Source of the DNA: Flavobacteriales bacterium
GTDB taxonomy: Bacteria > Bacteroidota > Bacteroidia > Flavobacteriales > BACL11
Length of the DNA: 38,414 nucleotides
Reading direction: 5' to 3'
Assembly (NCBI GenBank): GCA_002711125.1
Contig: PAHN01000012.1
Span: forward strand, 113,587 to 152,000
Shown here: positions 1-8,641 of the stretch, piece by piece
How positions within the stretch are numbered: position 1 is the first letter of the stretch
How the letters are laid out: every line of letters begins with the position of its first letter
Position numbers and translations under genes: made by a program
The notes under the pieces: generated by a model
The model's input: only the letters and a program-made list of their open reading frames with translations
Databases searched by the model: none
Told to the model about the DNA's origin: nothing

Positions 1-606
1 TCTGAAGTTACTAATTTGTTAGGTAGTATAGGTTTTGATAAAATAAAATTGAAAAATAATTTTGTTCATATGCCCAAAAATATGAGCCTAGATTTTAACT
101 CATTAGCTCAAGGTTTTACTGTTGATTTAATAGGGTCCTATTTGAAAAATGAGGGGATAAATAACTTTCTGGTAAATGTAGGAGGGGAAAACTTAGCTAG
201 TGGAACAAATCAAGATGGAGATCTATGGAAAATTGGTATAGAAAAGCCAGTAAATCATATTAGCAATGATTATAAAATTATTTTAAATTTAAATAACAAA
301 GCAATTGCTACTTCTGGAAATTATAGAAAATTTCATGAGAGTAATGGGATTAAATATTCTCATGTTCTTGATCCTAATACTGGTTTTCCAGCAAATAACA
401 GGTTGTTAAGTGTTTCAGTAATACATAATGATTGTATTATAGCAGATGCATATGCTACAGCCTTTATGGTTATGGGGGTTAAAAAGACAAAGAATTTTGT
501 AAAAAGAAATAAAGATTTTGAAGTTTTTTTAATTTTTTCATCAAAAGAAAATGGAGATCTTGAGACCTATATCAGTCCTTCTTTGGAAAAGAGTGTAGTA
601 GATTAG
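1..606 (+). CDS. apbE: FAD:protein FMN transferase, 5'-truncated
   Basis: ApbE attaches FMN through a phosphoester to Thr/Ser of target flavoproteins, notably the NqrB and NqrC subunits of the Na+-pumping NADH:quinone oxidoreductase, on the outer side of the cytoplasmic membrane. The reading frame is open from base 1, so the N-terminal part lies outside the window; about 201 residues remain. Family hallmarks seen are the stretch DFNSLAQGF (the usual D-GG-A-KG region), NVGGE, and the C-terminal HVLDPNTGFPA followed by ADAYATAFMVMG, the Mg/FAD-binding end of the fold. The gene ends overlapping by three bases the stop of the convergent small gene at 603-797, a putative NqrM-like factor. That pairing suggests an nqr operon just upstream of the window (inference). 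Family assignment is firm; the specific target is inferred. Confidence 0.9.
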   Translation, partial: SEVTNLLGSIGFDKIKLKNNFVHMPKNMSLDFNSLAQGFTVDLIGSYLKNEGINNFLVNVGGENLASGTNQDGDLWKIGIEKPVNHISNDYKIILNLNNKAIATSGNYRKFHESNGIKYSHVLDPNTGFPANNRLLSVSVIHNDCIIADAYATAFMVMGVKKTKNFVKRNKDFEVFLIFSSKENGDLETYISPSLEKSVVD

Positions 607-797
607 TTTTTACATTTTTCTTCAGGAAGTGCTCCACAAAGACCACATGCTTCACCTTCTTTATTTAAAAAAGGATTTTGACTTGCACATGTTCCAGAAA
701 ATTTTCCATTTTTTTTAATGAGAATTTTGATTGCTATACCAATTAATGATAAGCCGAGCATAAAAATTGTAATTAAAAATAATGTTGAGAAATTCAT
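603..797 (-). CDS. Small four-cysteine membrane protein, NqrM-like
   Basis: This 64-residue protein has one hydrophobic segment (about residues 4-26), a short basic stretch (KKNGK) and then a soluble tail with four cysteines at 37, 51, 54 and 62. NqrM, needed to mature the Na+-NQR complex, has the same design: one transmembrane helix followed by four conserved cysteines. The tail (GTCASQNPF, then EACGLCG) also resembles small proteins I associate with Bacteroidota near apbE/nqrF. Placement next to apbE, the other Na+-NQR maturation gene, supports an NqrM-type role, but the cysteine spacing is not that of proteobacterial NqrM, so this is inference. A minus-strand -7 element (814-821) lies 16 bases before the ATG. 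It converges with apbE. Confidence 0.7.
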   Translation of the reverse strand: MNFSTLFLITIFMLGLSLIGIAIKILIKKNGKFSGTCASQNPFLNKEGEACGLCGALPEEKCKN

Positions 798-813
798 TTA
801 AAATACTTTATTG

Positions 814-821
814 CAAATTTA
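814..821 (-). promoter_or_regulatory. Bacteroidota -7 element for the NqrM-like gene
   Basis: Read on the minus strand this is TAAATTTG, an exact TAnnTTTG match, 16 bases before the start codon ending at 797. No TTTG -33 box is present at the usual 19-base spacing, so the call rests on the -7 element and its position. Confidence 0.4.
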
Positions 822-865
822 ATATAAATAGCTTTAATGGTTAATTTTACAGAAACTATTATTCT

Positions 866-1645
866 ATGCACAGTAAAATGAAAGCATTTGAACGTTTGCT
901 TAATATTATGGATGAACTAAGAGAAAAGTGTCCATGGGATCAAAAGCAAACAATCCAAAGTTTAAGATATTTAACCATTGAAGAATTATATGAGCTATCT
1001 GATGCTATAATTGATAATGATATGCAGGAAGTCAAAAAAGAACTTGGGGATATTTTACTTCATATTGTTTTTTATTCCCGAATAGCTTCTGAAAAAAACT
1101 ATTTTGATATTGAAGATGTGATTAATTCTATTTGTGAAAAACTTATTCATCGACATCCACATATTTATGGAGATACTAAAGTTGGTAATGAATACGATGT
1201 TAAAAAGAATTGGGAAAAGCTAAAATTAAAAGAAGGTAAAAAATCAGTTTTAGAAGGTGTTCCCAAATCACTACCGGCATTAGTAAAAGCTTATCGAATA
1301 CAAGAAAAAGTTCGTGGAGTTGGTTTTGATTGGGATAATAAAAAGCAAGTATGGGATAAAGTATTAGAAGAAATAGAGGAGCTTAAAGTTGAAGTTTTAA
1401 ATGGTGATCAGAAAAAAATAGAGTCTGAATTTGGTGATGTTATTTTTGCTCTAACTAATTATTCTCGTTTTATAAATGTTAATCCTGAAGATGCTATTGA
1501 AAAAGCAAATAAAAAGTTTATGAAGAGATTTAAAGTAATGGAAAAATTATTAAAAGATGAGGGTTTAAATTTTGATCAGATGAATTTAGAAGAAATGGAT
1601 GTTTATTGGAATAAAGCAAAAAATATAATCAATACTTTAGAATAA
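866..1645 (+). CDS. mazG: Nucleoside triphosphate pyrophosphohydrolase MazG
   Basis: MazG hydrolyses NTPs and dNTPs to monophosphates and pyrophosphate in the cytoplasm, a house-cleaning role. The 259-residue length matches the two-domain family. The N-terminal domain shows the hallmark CPWDQKQT near residue 22, the metal-binding EELYEL, and KKELGD further on. The second domain repeats the pattern as EEIEELK and ESEFGD, followed by ALTNYSRF. The start is the ATG at 866; the ATG at 878 (MKAFERLL) also fits the family start and cannot be excluded. It is divergent from the NqrM-like gene. A weak -7-like TAGCTTTA lies at 829-836. Confidence 0.93.
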   Translation: MHSKMKAFERLLNIMDELREKCPWDQKQTIQSLRYLTIEELYELSDAIIDNDMQEVKKELGDILLHIVFYSRIASEKNYFDIEDVINSICEKLIHRHPHIYGDTKVGNEYDVKKNWEKLKLKEGKKSVLEGVPKSLPALVKAYRIQEKVRGVGFDWDNKKQVWDKVLEEIEELKVEVLNGDQKKIESEFGDVIFALTNYSRFINVNPEDAIEKANKKFMKRFKVMEKLLKDEGLNFDQMNLEEMDVYWNKAKNIINTLE

Positions 1646-1653
1646 ATTTTTTG

Positions 1654-1661
1654 TATTTTTG
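1654..1661 (+). promoter_or_regulatory. Bacteroidota -7 element before the M43 protease
   Basis: TATTTTTG matches TAnnTTTG exactly. It lies 22 bases before the ATG at 1684 and inside what would be coding sequence if the upstream TTG at 1651 were used, which argues for the 1684 start. No clear -33 box at the usual spacing. Confidence 0.4.
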
Positions 1662-1683
1662 GGTATATTACGTAATTAAAAAA

Positions 1684-3534
1684 ATGAAAATGAAAAGAAT
1701 AGTTTTATTCTGTTTAATATCAATATTTGTAAAATATAGTTTTTCTCAAGAAAAGTGTGGTACAGAATTTTATACATTGCAGTTAATGCAAAAATACCCT
1801 GAATATAATGATGCTAGATCTAAGGTTAATGTTGAAACAATAAAATGGCTCAAAAAAAATAAAGATAACTTAACTAAAAGTATAATTACAATTCCAGTTG
1901 TAGTACATGTTGTTTATAATACAAGTGCTGAAAATATTTCTGATGCTCAAATTTTTTCACAAATAGATGTTTTAAATGCTGATTTTAGAAGGACAAATAA
2001 TGATGCCAGTAATACCCCTTCTGTTTGGCAAAATATTGCTGCTGATTGTGAAATAGATTTCTGTCTTGCAACTGTAGCTCCAAATGGTACTGCAACAACA
2101 GGTATTACAAGAACCAGTACTTCTCAAACATCTTTTTCTATCGGTAGTGATAATGTTAAATCATCTTCTAGTGGTGGGGTTGATCCTTGGCCACAGGATG
2201 ATTATTTAAATATTTGGGTTTGTGATTTATCAGGAGGTATTTTAGGTTATGCAACACCACCATCAAGTTGGACCAACCCAAATGATGGCGTTGTTATTGG
2301 TTATAGATATTTTGGAAATACAGGAGTAGTTCAAGCTCCTTATAATAAAGGAAGAACAGCTACTCATGAAGTTGGCCACTGGTTGAATCTTGATCATATT
2401 TGGGGTGATAGTAATTGTGGAAATGATCAATGTAATGATACTCCTGTTCAACAGTCTTCTAATTATGGCTGTCCTAATTTTCCTTCTACTTCAAATTGTA
2501 CAGGTAACGGAAGTAATGGTGATATGTTTATGAATTATATGGACTATACTAATGATGCCTGTATGAATATGTTTACAAATGATCAAAAGTCAAGAATGAT
2601 TGCAGCAATTAATCAGTACAGACCTAATTTACTGAACCATAATTTATGTAGTGGAAGTACAAATCCAACATCATGGGATTGTATAGGGTCAGGTTGTGTA
2701 GATCCAGGAACAGGCAACGGAACATATAGTAGTTATAATGCATGTTTTGCTGCTTGTGAGTGTTCAGGAAATATATATCAATTAAGTGAAGGTTTTCAAT
2801 CATTTTCATTACCTAATGATTGGTCTATTGATAATCCAGATGGAAGTCAAACATGGGAGATAAATTCAAATTATGGTTATAATAGTAGTAGCTCTATTTT
2901 TATTGAAAATTCTGTATACGCTGCCAATGGACAGTACGATGATTTAAATTCCCCAACATTTAATTTTACAACTGCAAACTCAATTAGTTTGACATTTGAT
3001 TATGCGTACTCGCTATGGACAAATCCTAATTCTTCTCAAATTTGGTCTGATACTTTAATTGTATTAGTTTCTAATGATTGCGGATTAACTTGGCAAAAAG
3101 TATGGGAGAGAGCAGGGAATAATTTGGTTACAACCTCTCCTGTATATAATGAGTTTGAGTGGTATCCTTCATCAAACAACGATTGGAAATCTGCAAATAT
3201 TAATTTAAATAATTATGCGAATTTAGATGGTGTAATTATTAAATTTAGAAACGTAAATCAATATGAGAATAATTTGTTTCTAGATAATATTAATATTAGC
3301 TCTGATGCCACAACTTATGTTTCTGAAGATTTATCAAATAATGCTATTTCAATATATCCAAATCCAACTACTGATTTTATTACAATTAATCACAATGGAT
3401 TAAAGCAAATATATTCACTTGTAGGAAAAAAGATATTTGAAACAAATGATAAAAATATTAATGTTTCAGAACTTGCAGAAGGAATATATATTATACGAAT
3501 TGAAAATCAAAATATTAGATTTTTTAAACAATAA
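1684..3534 (+). CDS. Secreted M43-family (pappalysin-like) zinc metalloprotease with T9SS type A tail
   Basis: An exported zinc endopeptidase of the pappalysin/cytophagalysin type. With the ATG at 1684 the product is 616 residues and opens with a clear signal peptide (MKMKRIVLFCLISIFV, then FSQ). An earlier TTG at 1651 would add eleven implausible residues. The zinc site HEVGHWLNLDH is at about residues 228-238, and the Met-turn lies in MNYMDYT. After the protease comes a short cysteine-rich insert (about 331-360, including PGTGNGTYSS), then a jelly-roll-like carbohydrate-binding or choice-of-anchor region (about 370-545). The C-terminal T9SS type A domain contains IYPNPTTDFI and ends EGIYIIRIENQ plus a short tail. 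It starts the run of secreted-protein genes; the next gene begins five bases after its stop. Substrate unknown. Confidence 0.9.
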   Translation: MKMKRIVLFCLISIFVKYSFSQEKCGTEFYTLQLMQKYPEYNDARSKVNVETIKWLKKNKDNLTKSIITIPVVVHVVYNTSAENISDAQIFSQIDVLNADFRRTNNDASNTPSVWQNIAADCEIDFCLATVAPNGTATTGITRTSTSQTSFSIGSDNVKSSSSGGVDPWPQDDYLNIWVCDLSGGILGYATPPSSWTNPNDGVVIGYRYFGNTGVVQAPYNKGRTATHEVGHWLNLDHIWGDSNCGNDQCNDTPVQQSSNYGCPNFPSTSNCTGNGSNGDMFMNYMDYTNDACMNMFTNDQKSRMIAAINQYRPNLLNHNLCSGSTNPTSWDCIGSGCVDPGTGNGTYSSYNACFAACECSGNIYQLSEGFQSFSLPNDWSIDNPDGSQTWEINSNYGYNSSSSIFIENSVYAANGQYDDLNSPTFNFTTANSISLTFDYAYSLWTNPNSSQIWSDTLIVLVSNDCGLTWQKVWERAGNNLVTTSPVYNEFEWYPSSNNDWKSANINLNNYANLDGVIIKFRNVNQYENNLFLDNINISSDATTYVSEDLSNNAISIYPNPTTDFITINHNGLKQIYSLVGKKIFETNDKNINVSELAEGIYIIRIENQNIRFFKQ

Positions 3535-3539
3535 ATAAA

Positions 3540-5126
3540 ATGAAAAAAATATTTAGTTTAATTTCTGTTTTCTTATTTTTAATTGAGATTACTAATGCTC
3601 AGTTTAATGGTTTTGCATTATATAATGCTCAAGGATCAAATACTACATACTTAATTGATGAAAATCAAAATATTGCACATACTTGGAATATGAACACAGA
3701 GTGTAATTACACAGTTGCTTTAAAAAAGAATGGTAATTTGGTAAGAGGAACTAAAACAAACACAAGTGTTTTTAGTAATGGAAATATTGCAGCTTCTGGT
3801 GGTAGAGTGCAAGAGATTGCTCCGGATGGTTCAATTGTTTGGGATTACACATATGTAAGTAATGATTATGTTAGTCATCATGATTTAACATTAATTGGAG
3901 ATAATGTTTTGCTCACAGCATACGAAAAGAAAACAGCTAGTGAGTTAAATGCTGCGGGATTCAATAACGCATCATCTGCAAAATGGCCTACGCACTTTAT
4001 AGAATTGGAGCCTGATGGTAATGGAGGGGCAAATATTGTGTGGGAATGGCATATTTGGGATCATCTTTGTCAAGATGTTGATCCTAATAAACCTAATTAT
4101 GTATCTAATATTTCCGATCATCCAGAACTTATTGACATCAATATGATTTCTGGAGGAGGTGGAGGTCCAGGAGGAGGAAATAATGGAGATTGGTTTCATG
4201 TAAATGGTGTTGATTATAATGAAGAACTAGATCAAATTGTATTTTCATCTCGTTTTGCTTCTGAAATTTATATAATTGATCATAGTACTACAACTGCTGA
4301 GGCTGCTTCTCACAGTGGAGGAAATTCAGGAATGGGAGGTGATATTTTATATAGATGGGGAAACCCTTCAAATTATGGCTTTTTTGGACTTCAAGTGATA
4401 CCAAATGCTGTTCATGATCCAAGATGGATTCCAAATGATGGAAGACCGTATGGAGGTTTTTTACAAATTTTTAATAATAGTGGTAACGGAAATAACCAAT
4501 CTACTGTTGATGGAATAGAAACTCCTTGGGATCCTGTTACTAACACTTATATAAGAAATTCAGGTCAAGCTTTTCAACCTTTTTCATATTCTACTAGATA
4601 TCAGTGTGCATACTCTGCAAACGGTCAGTCAGCATCTGATCGGATGTCTAATGGTAATATTTTTGTCAATGCATCTGGTGGTCAGGGTGGTGCTGGAGTA
4701 ATGTATGAAGTTGATACATTTGGTAACATTATATGGGGGCCATATAATGCAGATTCACAAAAAGGATTTAGGTATGAATGTGATTATCCTGGAATTATTG
4801 CCTTAGAACCTTACATTAATACTGCAACAACTTCATGTTTTGATCACACATCATTAAATACTTATGGGTTAGAAAATGTTTTAATCTTTCCTAATCCAAC
4901 AAACTACCAATTAAATATTGTGTTAGAGAATACGAAATATAATTATTTAAAGTTAGAAATTTATAATGTTTTTGGACAGAAAATTATTTCAAAAGTTTTA
5001 GAAAATGATAGTGATATTATTTCAAACAAGATTGATTTTTCTTCCTATAATAAATGTGTTTATTTTGTAAATTTAATAAGTAATGATCAAATTGTGTTAA
5101 GTAGAATGGTGTCATATGTTAATTAG
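3540..5126 (+). CDS. Secreted arylsulfotransferase (ASST)-family protein with T9SS type A tail
   Basis: A 528-residue exported protein with a signal peptide (MKKIFSLISVFLF, ITNAQ) and the repeated blade pattern of the ASST family, a six-bladed propeller that in characterised members moves sulfate between phenolic compounds through a histidine intermediate. Visible family-like segments include APDGSIVWDYTY, SHHDLTLIGDNVLLTAYE, NGDWFHVNGVDYNEE and VHDPRWIPNDG. Which histidine would be catalytic cannot be settled by eye, and many Bacteroidota members are known only by homology. A Gly-rich loop (SGGGGGPGGG) lies near residue 205. The C-terminal domain from about residue 440 (IFPNPTNYQL) is a T9SS type A sorting signal. 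The gene sits between the M43 protease and CotH genes and overlaps the latter by eleven bases. Confidence 0.8.
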   Translation: MKKIFSLISVFLFLIEITNAQFNGFALYNAQGSNTTYLIDENQNIAHTWNMNTECNYTVALKKNGNLVRGTKTNTSVFSNGNIAASGGRVQEIAPDGSIVWDYTYVSNDYVSHHDLTLIGDNVLLTAYEKKTASELNAAGFNNASSAKWPTHFIELEPDGNGGANIVWEWHIWDHLCQDVDPNKPNYVSNISDHPELIDINMISGGGGGPGGGNNGDWFHVNGVDYNEELDQIVFSSRFASEIYIIDHSTTTAEAASHSGGNSGMGGDILYRWGNPSNYGFFGLQVIPNAVHDPRWIPNDGRPYGGFLQIFNNSGNGNNQSTVDGIETPWDPVTNTYIRNSGQAFQPFSYSTRYQCAYSANGQSASDRMSNGNIFVNASGGQGGAGVMYEVDTFGNIIWGPYNADSQKGFRYECDYPGIIALEPYINTATTSCFDHTSLNTYGLENVLIFPNPTNYQLNIVLENTKYNYLKLEIYNVFGQKIISKVLENDSDIISNKIDFSSYNKCVYFVNLISNDQIVLSRMVSYVN

Positions 5127-7353
5127 GTTTATTTTAACCTTCATTTTATTTTTACAATTCAATTTATTTTCTCAGTCTAGCTTTTATGATATTGACACGG
5201 TAAGAGAGATACGTATTAATTTTTATGACTTAAATTGGGATTCAATTTTAGATAGTTTTTATATTGCTGGAAATAACGATAGAATACTAGCTGATTTAGT
5301 AATTGATGGTAATCAATACGATAGTGTAGGAGTTCGTTATAAAGGTTACAGTTCAGCAAGTGTTGATCGCTTGAAAAACCCTTTTAACATTAAATTAGAT
5401 TATACTATTGAAGATCAAAGTCATGAGGGGGTAAAAAAAATAAAATTAGCAAATGGTTATCAAGATCCTTCTTTTATTAGAGAAGTTTTAAGTTATGAGA
5501 TTTCTAGAAAGTATCTTCCATCATCACAAGCAAATTTTTCTAATTTATATATAAATGATAGTTTGTGGGGTTTGTATACAAATGTTGAATCTGTTAATAG
5601 CCCTTTTTTAATAAAACATTTTGATAGTAAGTATAATTCTTTTTTTAAATGTAATCCAGAAAATATTAATATTCAAATTGGAGGTGAAAATTCTAATTTA
5701 AGTCAATCTCATGGATTAGACAGTTTAAACTATATTCCATTTTATATTTTGAAGTCTGATTATGGATGGAGTGATTTATATAATTTAATTGATACCTTAA
5801 ATAACTTTTCAGATAGTATTAATTATATACTTAATATTGATAGAGCTTTATGGATGCATGCTATAAACTATTCTTTAATTAATTTTGATTCATATGTTGG
5901 TTATTCTCAAAATTATTATTTGTATAAGTCCGTCTCAAATCAATTCAATCCGATAATTTGGGATTTAAATATGTCATTTGGAAGTTTTAGATTAACTGAT
6001 GCTTCACAATTATTTTTTAATGGTTTTGATATTATTCAGGCACAAGAAATGGATCCTTTGATGCATTATAATATGGTATCAGTTTCTCCAAGACCATTGA
6101 TGCGAAAATTATTTTCATCAGAAAGGAATAGGAAAATGTATTTAGCGCATATTAGAACCATAATGGAAGAAAATTTCGTAAATCAAGACTATTATTATAG
6201 GGGTCAGTATTTACAAGCTTTAATTGATCAAGATGTACAAAATGATACTAACAAATTTTACACATATCAGGATTTTCTATCAAATTTAAGCAATCAAGTC
6301 TCTTTATCTACGACTATTTGTCCTGGAATATCAGAATTAATGGATGCTCGCTCAAATTACCTTGCAAACTATGAAGGCTATCAAGGATATCCTGTTTTAA
6401 GTAATATTTTAGTTCCTCAAAATAATAATTTAGGAGATGATTTATGGTTAAGTGTACATGTCAATGATGCAAATTATGTATGTGTTTACTATAGATTTGG
6501 AGCTAATCAAATTTTTAAAAATATTGAATTATATGATGACGGATTACACAATGATGGATTAGCTGGAGATGGAGTATTTGGTGGTAAAATTAGTAATTGT
6601 AGTAATTCTTTAGACTATTACTTTTATGCAGAGAATGATAGTGCCGGTTCTTTTAGTCCAGAAAGAGCAGCATATGAATTTTATACTGCTAGATTTTCAC
6701 TTCACTCCTCGGATATTGTAATTAATGAGTTAATGTCTAATAATGTTAGTGTTATTAATGACAATAGTGGTGTTTTTGAAGATTGGATTGAGCTATATAA
6801 CACTACAAATTTTCATATTTCAATCAATGGTTTGTTTTTAACTGATACAGTTTCAAATTTATTTAAATGGAAATTGCCAAATCATGTTATTGCACCAAAT
6901 TCATATTTTACAATTTGGGCTGATGAGGATGGTCACCAAGGATTTAAACATGCAAATTTTAAATTATCAAATATGGGTGAAACTGTCATATTATCACAGT
7001 ATGATAGTACAATAGTTGATTCAATAACCTATCAAAGTCAAATTGATAATATTTCATTTGGTAGAAGTCCTAATGGATTCGGTTTTTTTGATATGTTAAC
7101 TCCAACTTACAATTCAAATAATGATTTTCCTAATCCAATAAATGAAATAACACAAAATGTTTTGGTTTTTCCTAATCCATTTAATGAATTTATTTACTTG
7201 CAAGAAAAGTGCGATATACAGGTGAGAGATATACTAGGAAAGATTATTTATAGCGATTCAGTTAAGCAGCTAAAAACCTCTGATTGGAACTCTGGTATTT
7301 ATTTTATACATTTACTTAAACAAAATCAAACTATTAAAGTTATTAAATTATAA
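5116..7353 (+). CDS. Secreted CotH-kinase-fold protein with lamin tail domain and T9SS type A tail (copy 1)
   Basis: CotH proteins are atypical secreted or spore-coat protein kinases. The 745-residue product has a signal peptide (MLIRFILTFILFLQF, FSQ). A CotH region follows: VRYKGYSS (73-80), KIKLANGYQDPSFIRE (108-123), GLYTNVES (152-159), D258, NYYLYK (266-271) and IWDLNMSFGSF (281-291). The second acidic position of the usual WDxDxxxG motif is Asn here. After an Ig-like region (about 425-525, DDGLHNDGLAGDGVFGG) comes a lamin tail domain (about 535-650, VINELMSNN, DWIELYN), then a T9SS type A tail (VFPNPFNEFI, SGIYFIHL). The start ATG lies within the end of the upstream gene. A paralog lies at 8642-10852. 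Kinase activity is unproven. Confidence 0.88.
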   Translation: MLIRFILTFILFLQFNLFSQSSFYDIDTVREIRINFYDLNWDSILDSFYIAGNNDRILADLVIDGNQYDSVGVRYKGYSSASVDRLKNPFNIKLDYTIEDQSHEGVKKIKLANGYQDPSFIREVLSYEISRKYLPSSQANFSNLYINDSLWGLYTNVESVNSPFLIKHFDSKYNSFFKCNPENINIQIGGENSNLSQSHGLDSLNYIPFYILKSDYGWSDLYNLIDTLNNFSDSINYILNIDRALWMHAINYSLINFDSYVGYSQNYYLYKSVSNQFNPIIWDLNMSFGSFRLTDASQLFFNGFDIIQAQEMDPLMHYNMVSVSPRPLMRKLFSSERNRKMYLAHIRTIMEENFVNQDYYYRGQYLQALIDQDVQNDTNKFYTYQDFLSNLSNQVSLSTTICPGISELMDARSNYLANYEGYQGYPVLSNILVPQNNNLGDDLWLSVHVNDANYVCVYYRFGANQIFKNIELYDDGLHNDGLAGDGVFGGKISNCSNSLDYYFYAENDSAGSFSPERAAYEFYTARFSLHSSDIVINELMSNNVSVINDNSGVFEDWIELYNTTNFHISINGLFLTDTVSNLFKWKLPNHVIAPNSYFTIWADEDGHQGFKHANFKLSNMGETVILSQYDSTIVDSITYQSQIDNISFGRSPNGFGFFDMLTPTYNSNNDFPNPINEITQNVLVFPNPFNEFIYLQEKCDIQVRDILGKIIYSDSVKQLKTSDWNSGIYFIHLLKQNQTIKVIKL

Positions 7354-7355
7354 AA

Positions 7356-8591
7356 ATGAATAAATTATTATTTTTAGTTGTATTTTATTTAACCTGTTTT
7401 ACTTGTAGTGCTCAAACAATTATTAATTATACTACAGCAGATGGTCTTATAGATAACTTCGTAGAATGCATCGATGTTGATATAGATGATAATATTTGGT
7501 TTGGTACTAGTATGGGTTTACAAATGTATGATGGTACAAATTGGTATTTATGGGATCAATCAAGTTTCCCTAGCTTATTATCTAATAATATTAAGGCTAT
7601 AAAAACAACATCAAACGGTGAAATATGGGTGGGTTCTGATTATGGATTAAATAGATTATTATACGGTGTTCCTGGTAGTGTTTGGCTTTCTTATACTACT
7701 GCTGATGGTCTTGTAAATAATCAAATAAAAAGTATTGATGAAGATGATAGTGGAAATATTTGGGTTGGAACTAGTCAGGGAGTTTCTGTTTTTGATGGAA
7801 GCTCATGGACATCTTATGCTTCACCTGATCTTCATTGGAGCGGTGTCTCATCTACAGCTTTTGATTCTAATGGGGATAAATGGTTTGCTTCTCCTCTTGG
7901 AGGTATAACGCATTTTGATGGAATTAATTTCACAGTTTATGATACCTCAAATGGCTTACTATCTCAAAATGTTACTGATTTAGTTATTGATTATCAAAAT
8001 AATAAGTGGATAGGAACTGGTGGAGGTATTTCAGTATTAGATCCATCAAACACATCATTTATCCATTATACTCAAATGTACTCATTGTCTCCTCCAGATA
8101 CTTTAAATCCTGTAGTTGATCTTGAAATTGACTCTTATGGAAGGTTGTGGTCAGCTATTTATGTTGGATACTTAGCAAAGGGAGGTATTGCAATGTTGAG
8201 TGCTAATCAATGGAGTAATTTTGATGTAATTGACGGTGTGATTGGACAAAATATTAGAGCTATTTCTATTGATTCAGAAAATAGTGTTTGGATTGCAACC
8301 AGTACTGGAGTATCAAAAATTCTTTCACCACCAAATTTATTGCCAAATTCTCTAAAAAATAATTTTTCTTTTTTTCCGAATCCTACTAAAAAACATTTGT
8401 CTATTGTAGATAATGATTCAGAGATTCAAGAAATCTTCATTCATAATTCCATTGGTTCTTTAGTTTACATAGATGTAAACTTTTCTAAATATGATGTTAT
8501 TGATATATCATTATTTAAACAAGGGTTGTATTATATAACTTTTAGATGTGGTGATTTAAATTTTACAAAAAAACTAGTAATATCTCAATAG
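7356..8591 (+). CDS. Secreted seven-bladed beta-propeller (regulator-propeller repeats) with T9SS type A tail
   Basis: A 411-residue exported protein with a signal peptide (MNKLLFLVVFYLTCFTCSAQ) and about seven repeats of the two-component-regulator propeller type. Each is marked by an IW-G-GV pattern: IWFGTSMGLQ, IWVGSDYGLN, IWVGTSQGVSVFDG, KWFASPLGG, KWIGTGGGISV, LWSAIYVG and VWIATSTGVS. In hybrid histidine kinases such propellers sense glycans, but here no kinase follows. The C-terminal FFPNPTKKHLSI and later KQGLYYITF mark a T9SS type A tail, so this is a free secreted propeller. It starts two bases after CotH copy 1 and separates the two CotH paralogs. Its ligand or binding partner is unknown. 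Confidence 0.85.
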   Translation: MNKLLFLVVFYLTCFTCSAQTIINYTTADGLIDNFVECIDVDIDDNIWFGTSMGLQMYDGTNWYLWDQSSFPSLLSNNIKAIKTTSNGEIWVGSDYGLNRLLYGVPGSVWLSYTTADGLVNNQIKSIDEDDSGNIWVGTSQGVSVFDGSSWTSYASPDLHWSGVSSTAFDSNGDKWFASPLGGITHFDGINFTVYDTSNGLLSQNVTDLVIDYQNNKWIGTGGGISVLDPSNTSFIHYTQMYSLSPPDTLNPVVDLEIDSYGRLWSAIYVGYLAKGGIAMLSANQWSNFDVIDGVIGQNIRAISIDSENSVWIATSTGVSKILSPPNLLPNSLKNNFSFFPNPTKKHLSIVDNDSEIQEIFIHNSIGSLVYIDVNFSKYDVIDISLFKQGLYYITFRCGDLNFTKKLVISQ

Positions 8592-8641
8592 ATTCTTTTT
8601 GTTATAATTTATTAACTTTACAAAAAAATAACGTTTCGATA

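Noticed and set aside
1651-1683. Earlier TTG start for the M43 protease adding eleven residues
   Set aside because: The added residues spoil the signal peptide and overlap the -7 element at 1654-1661; the ATG at 1684 gives a standard signal peptide.
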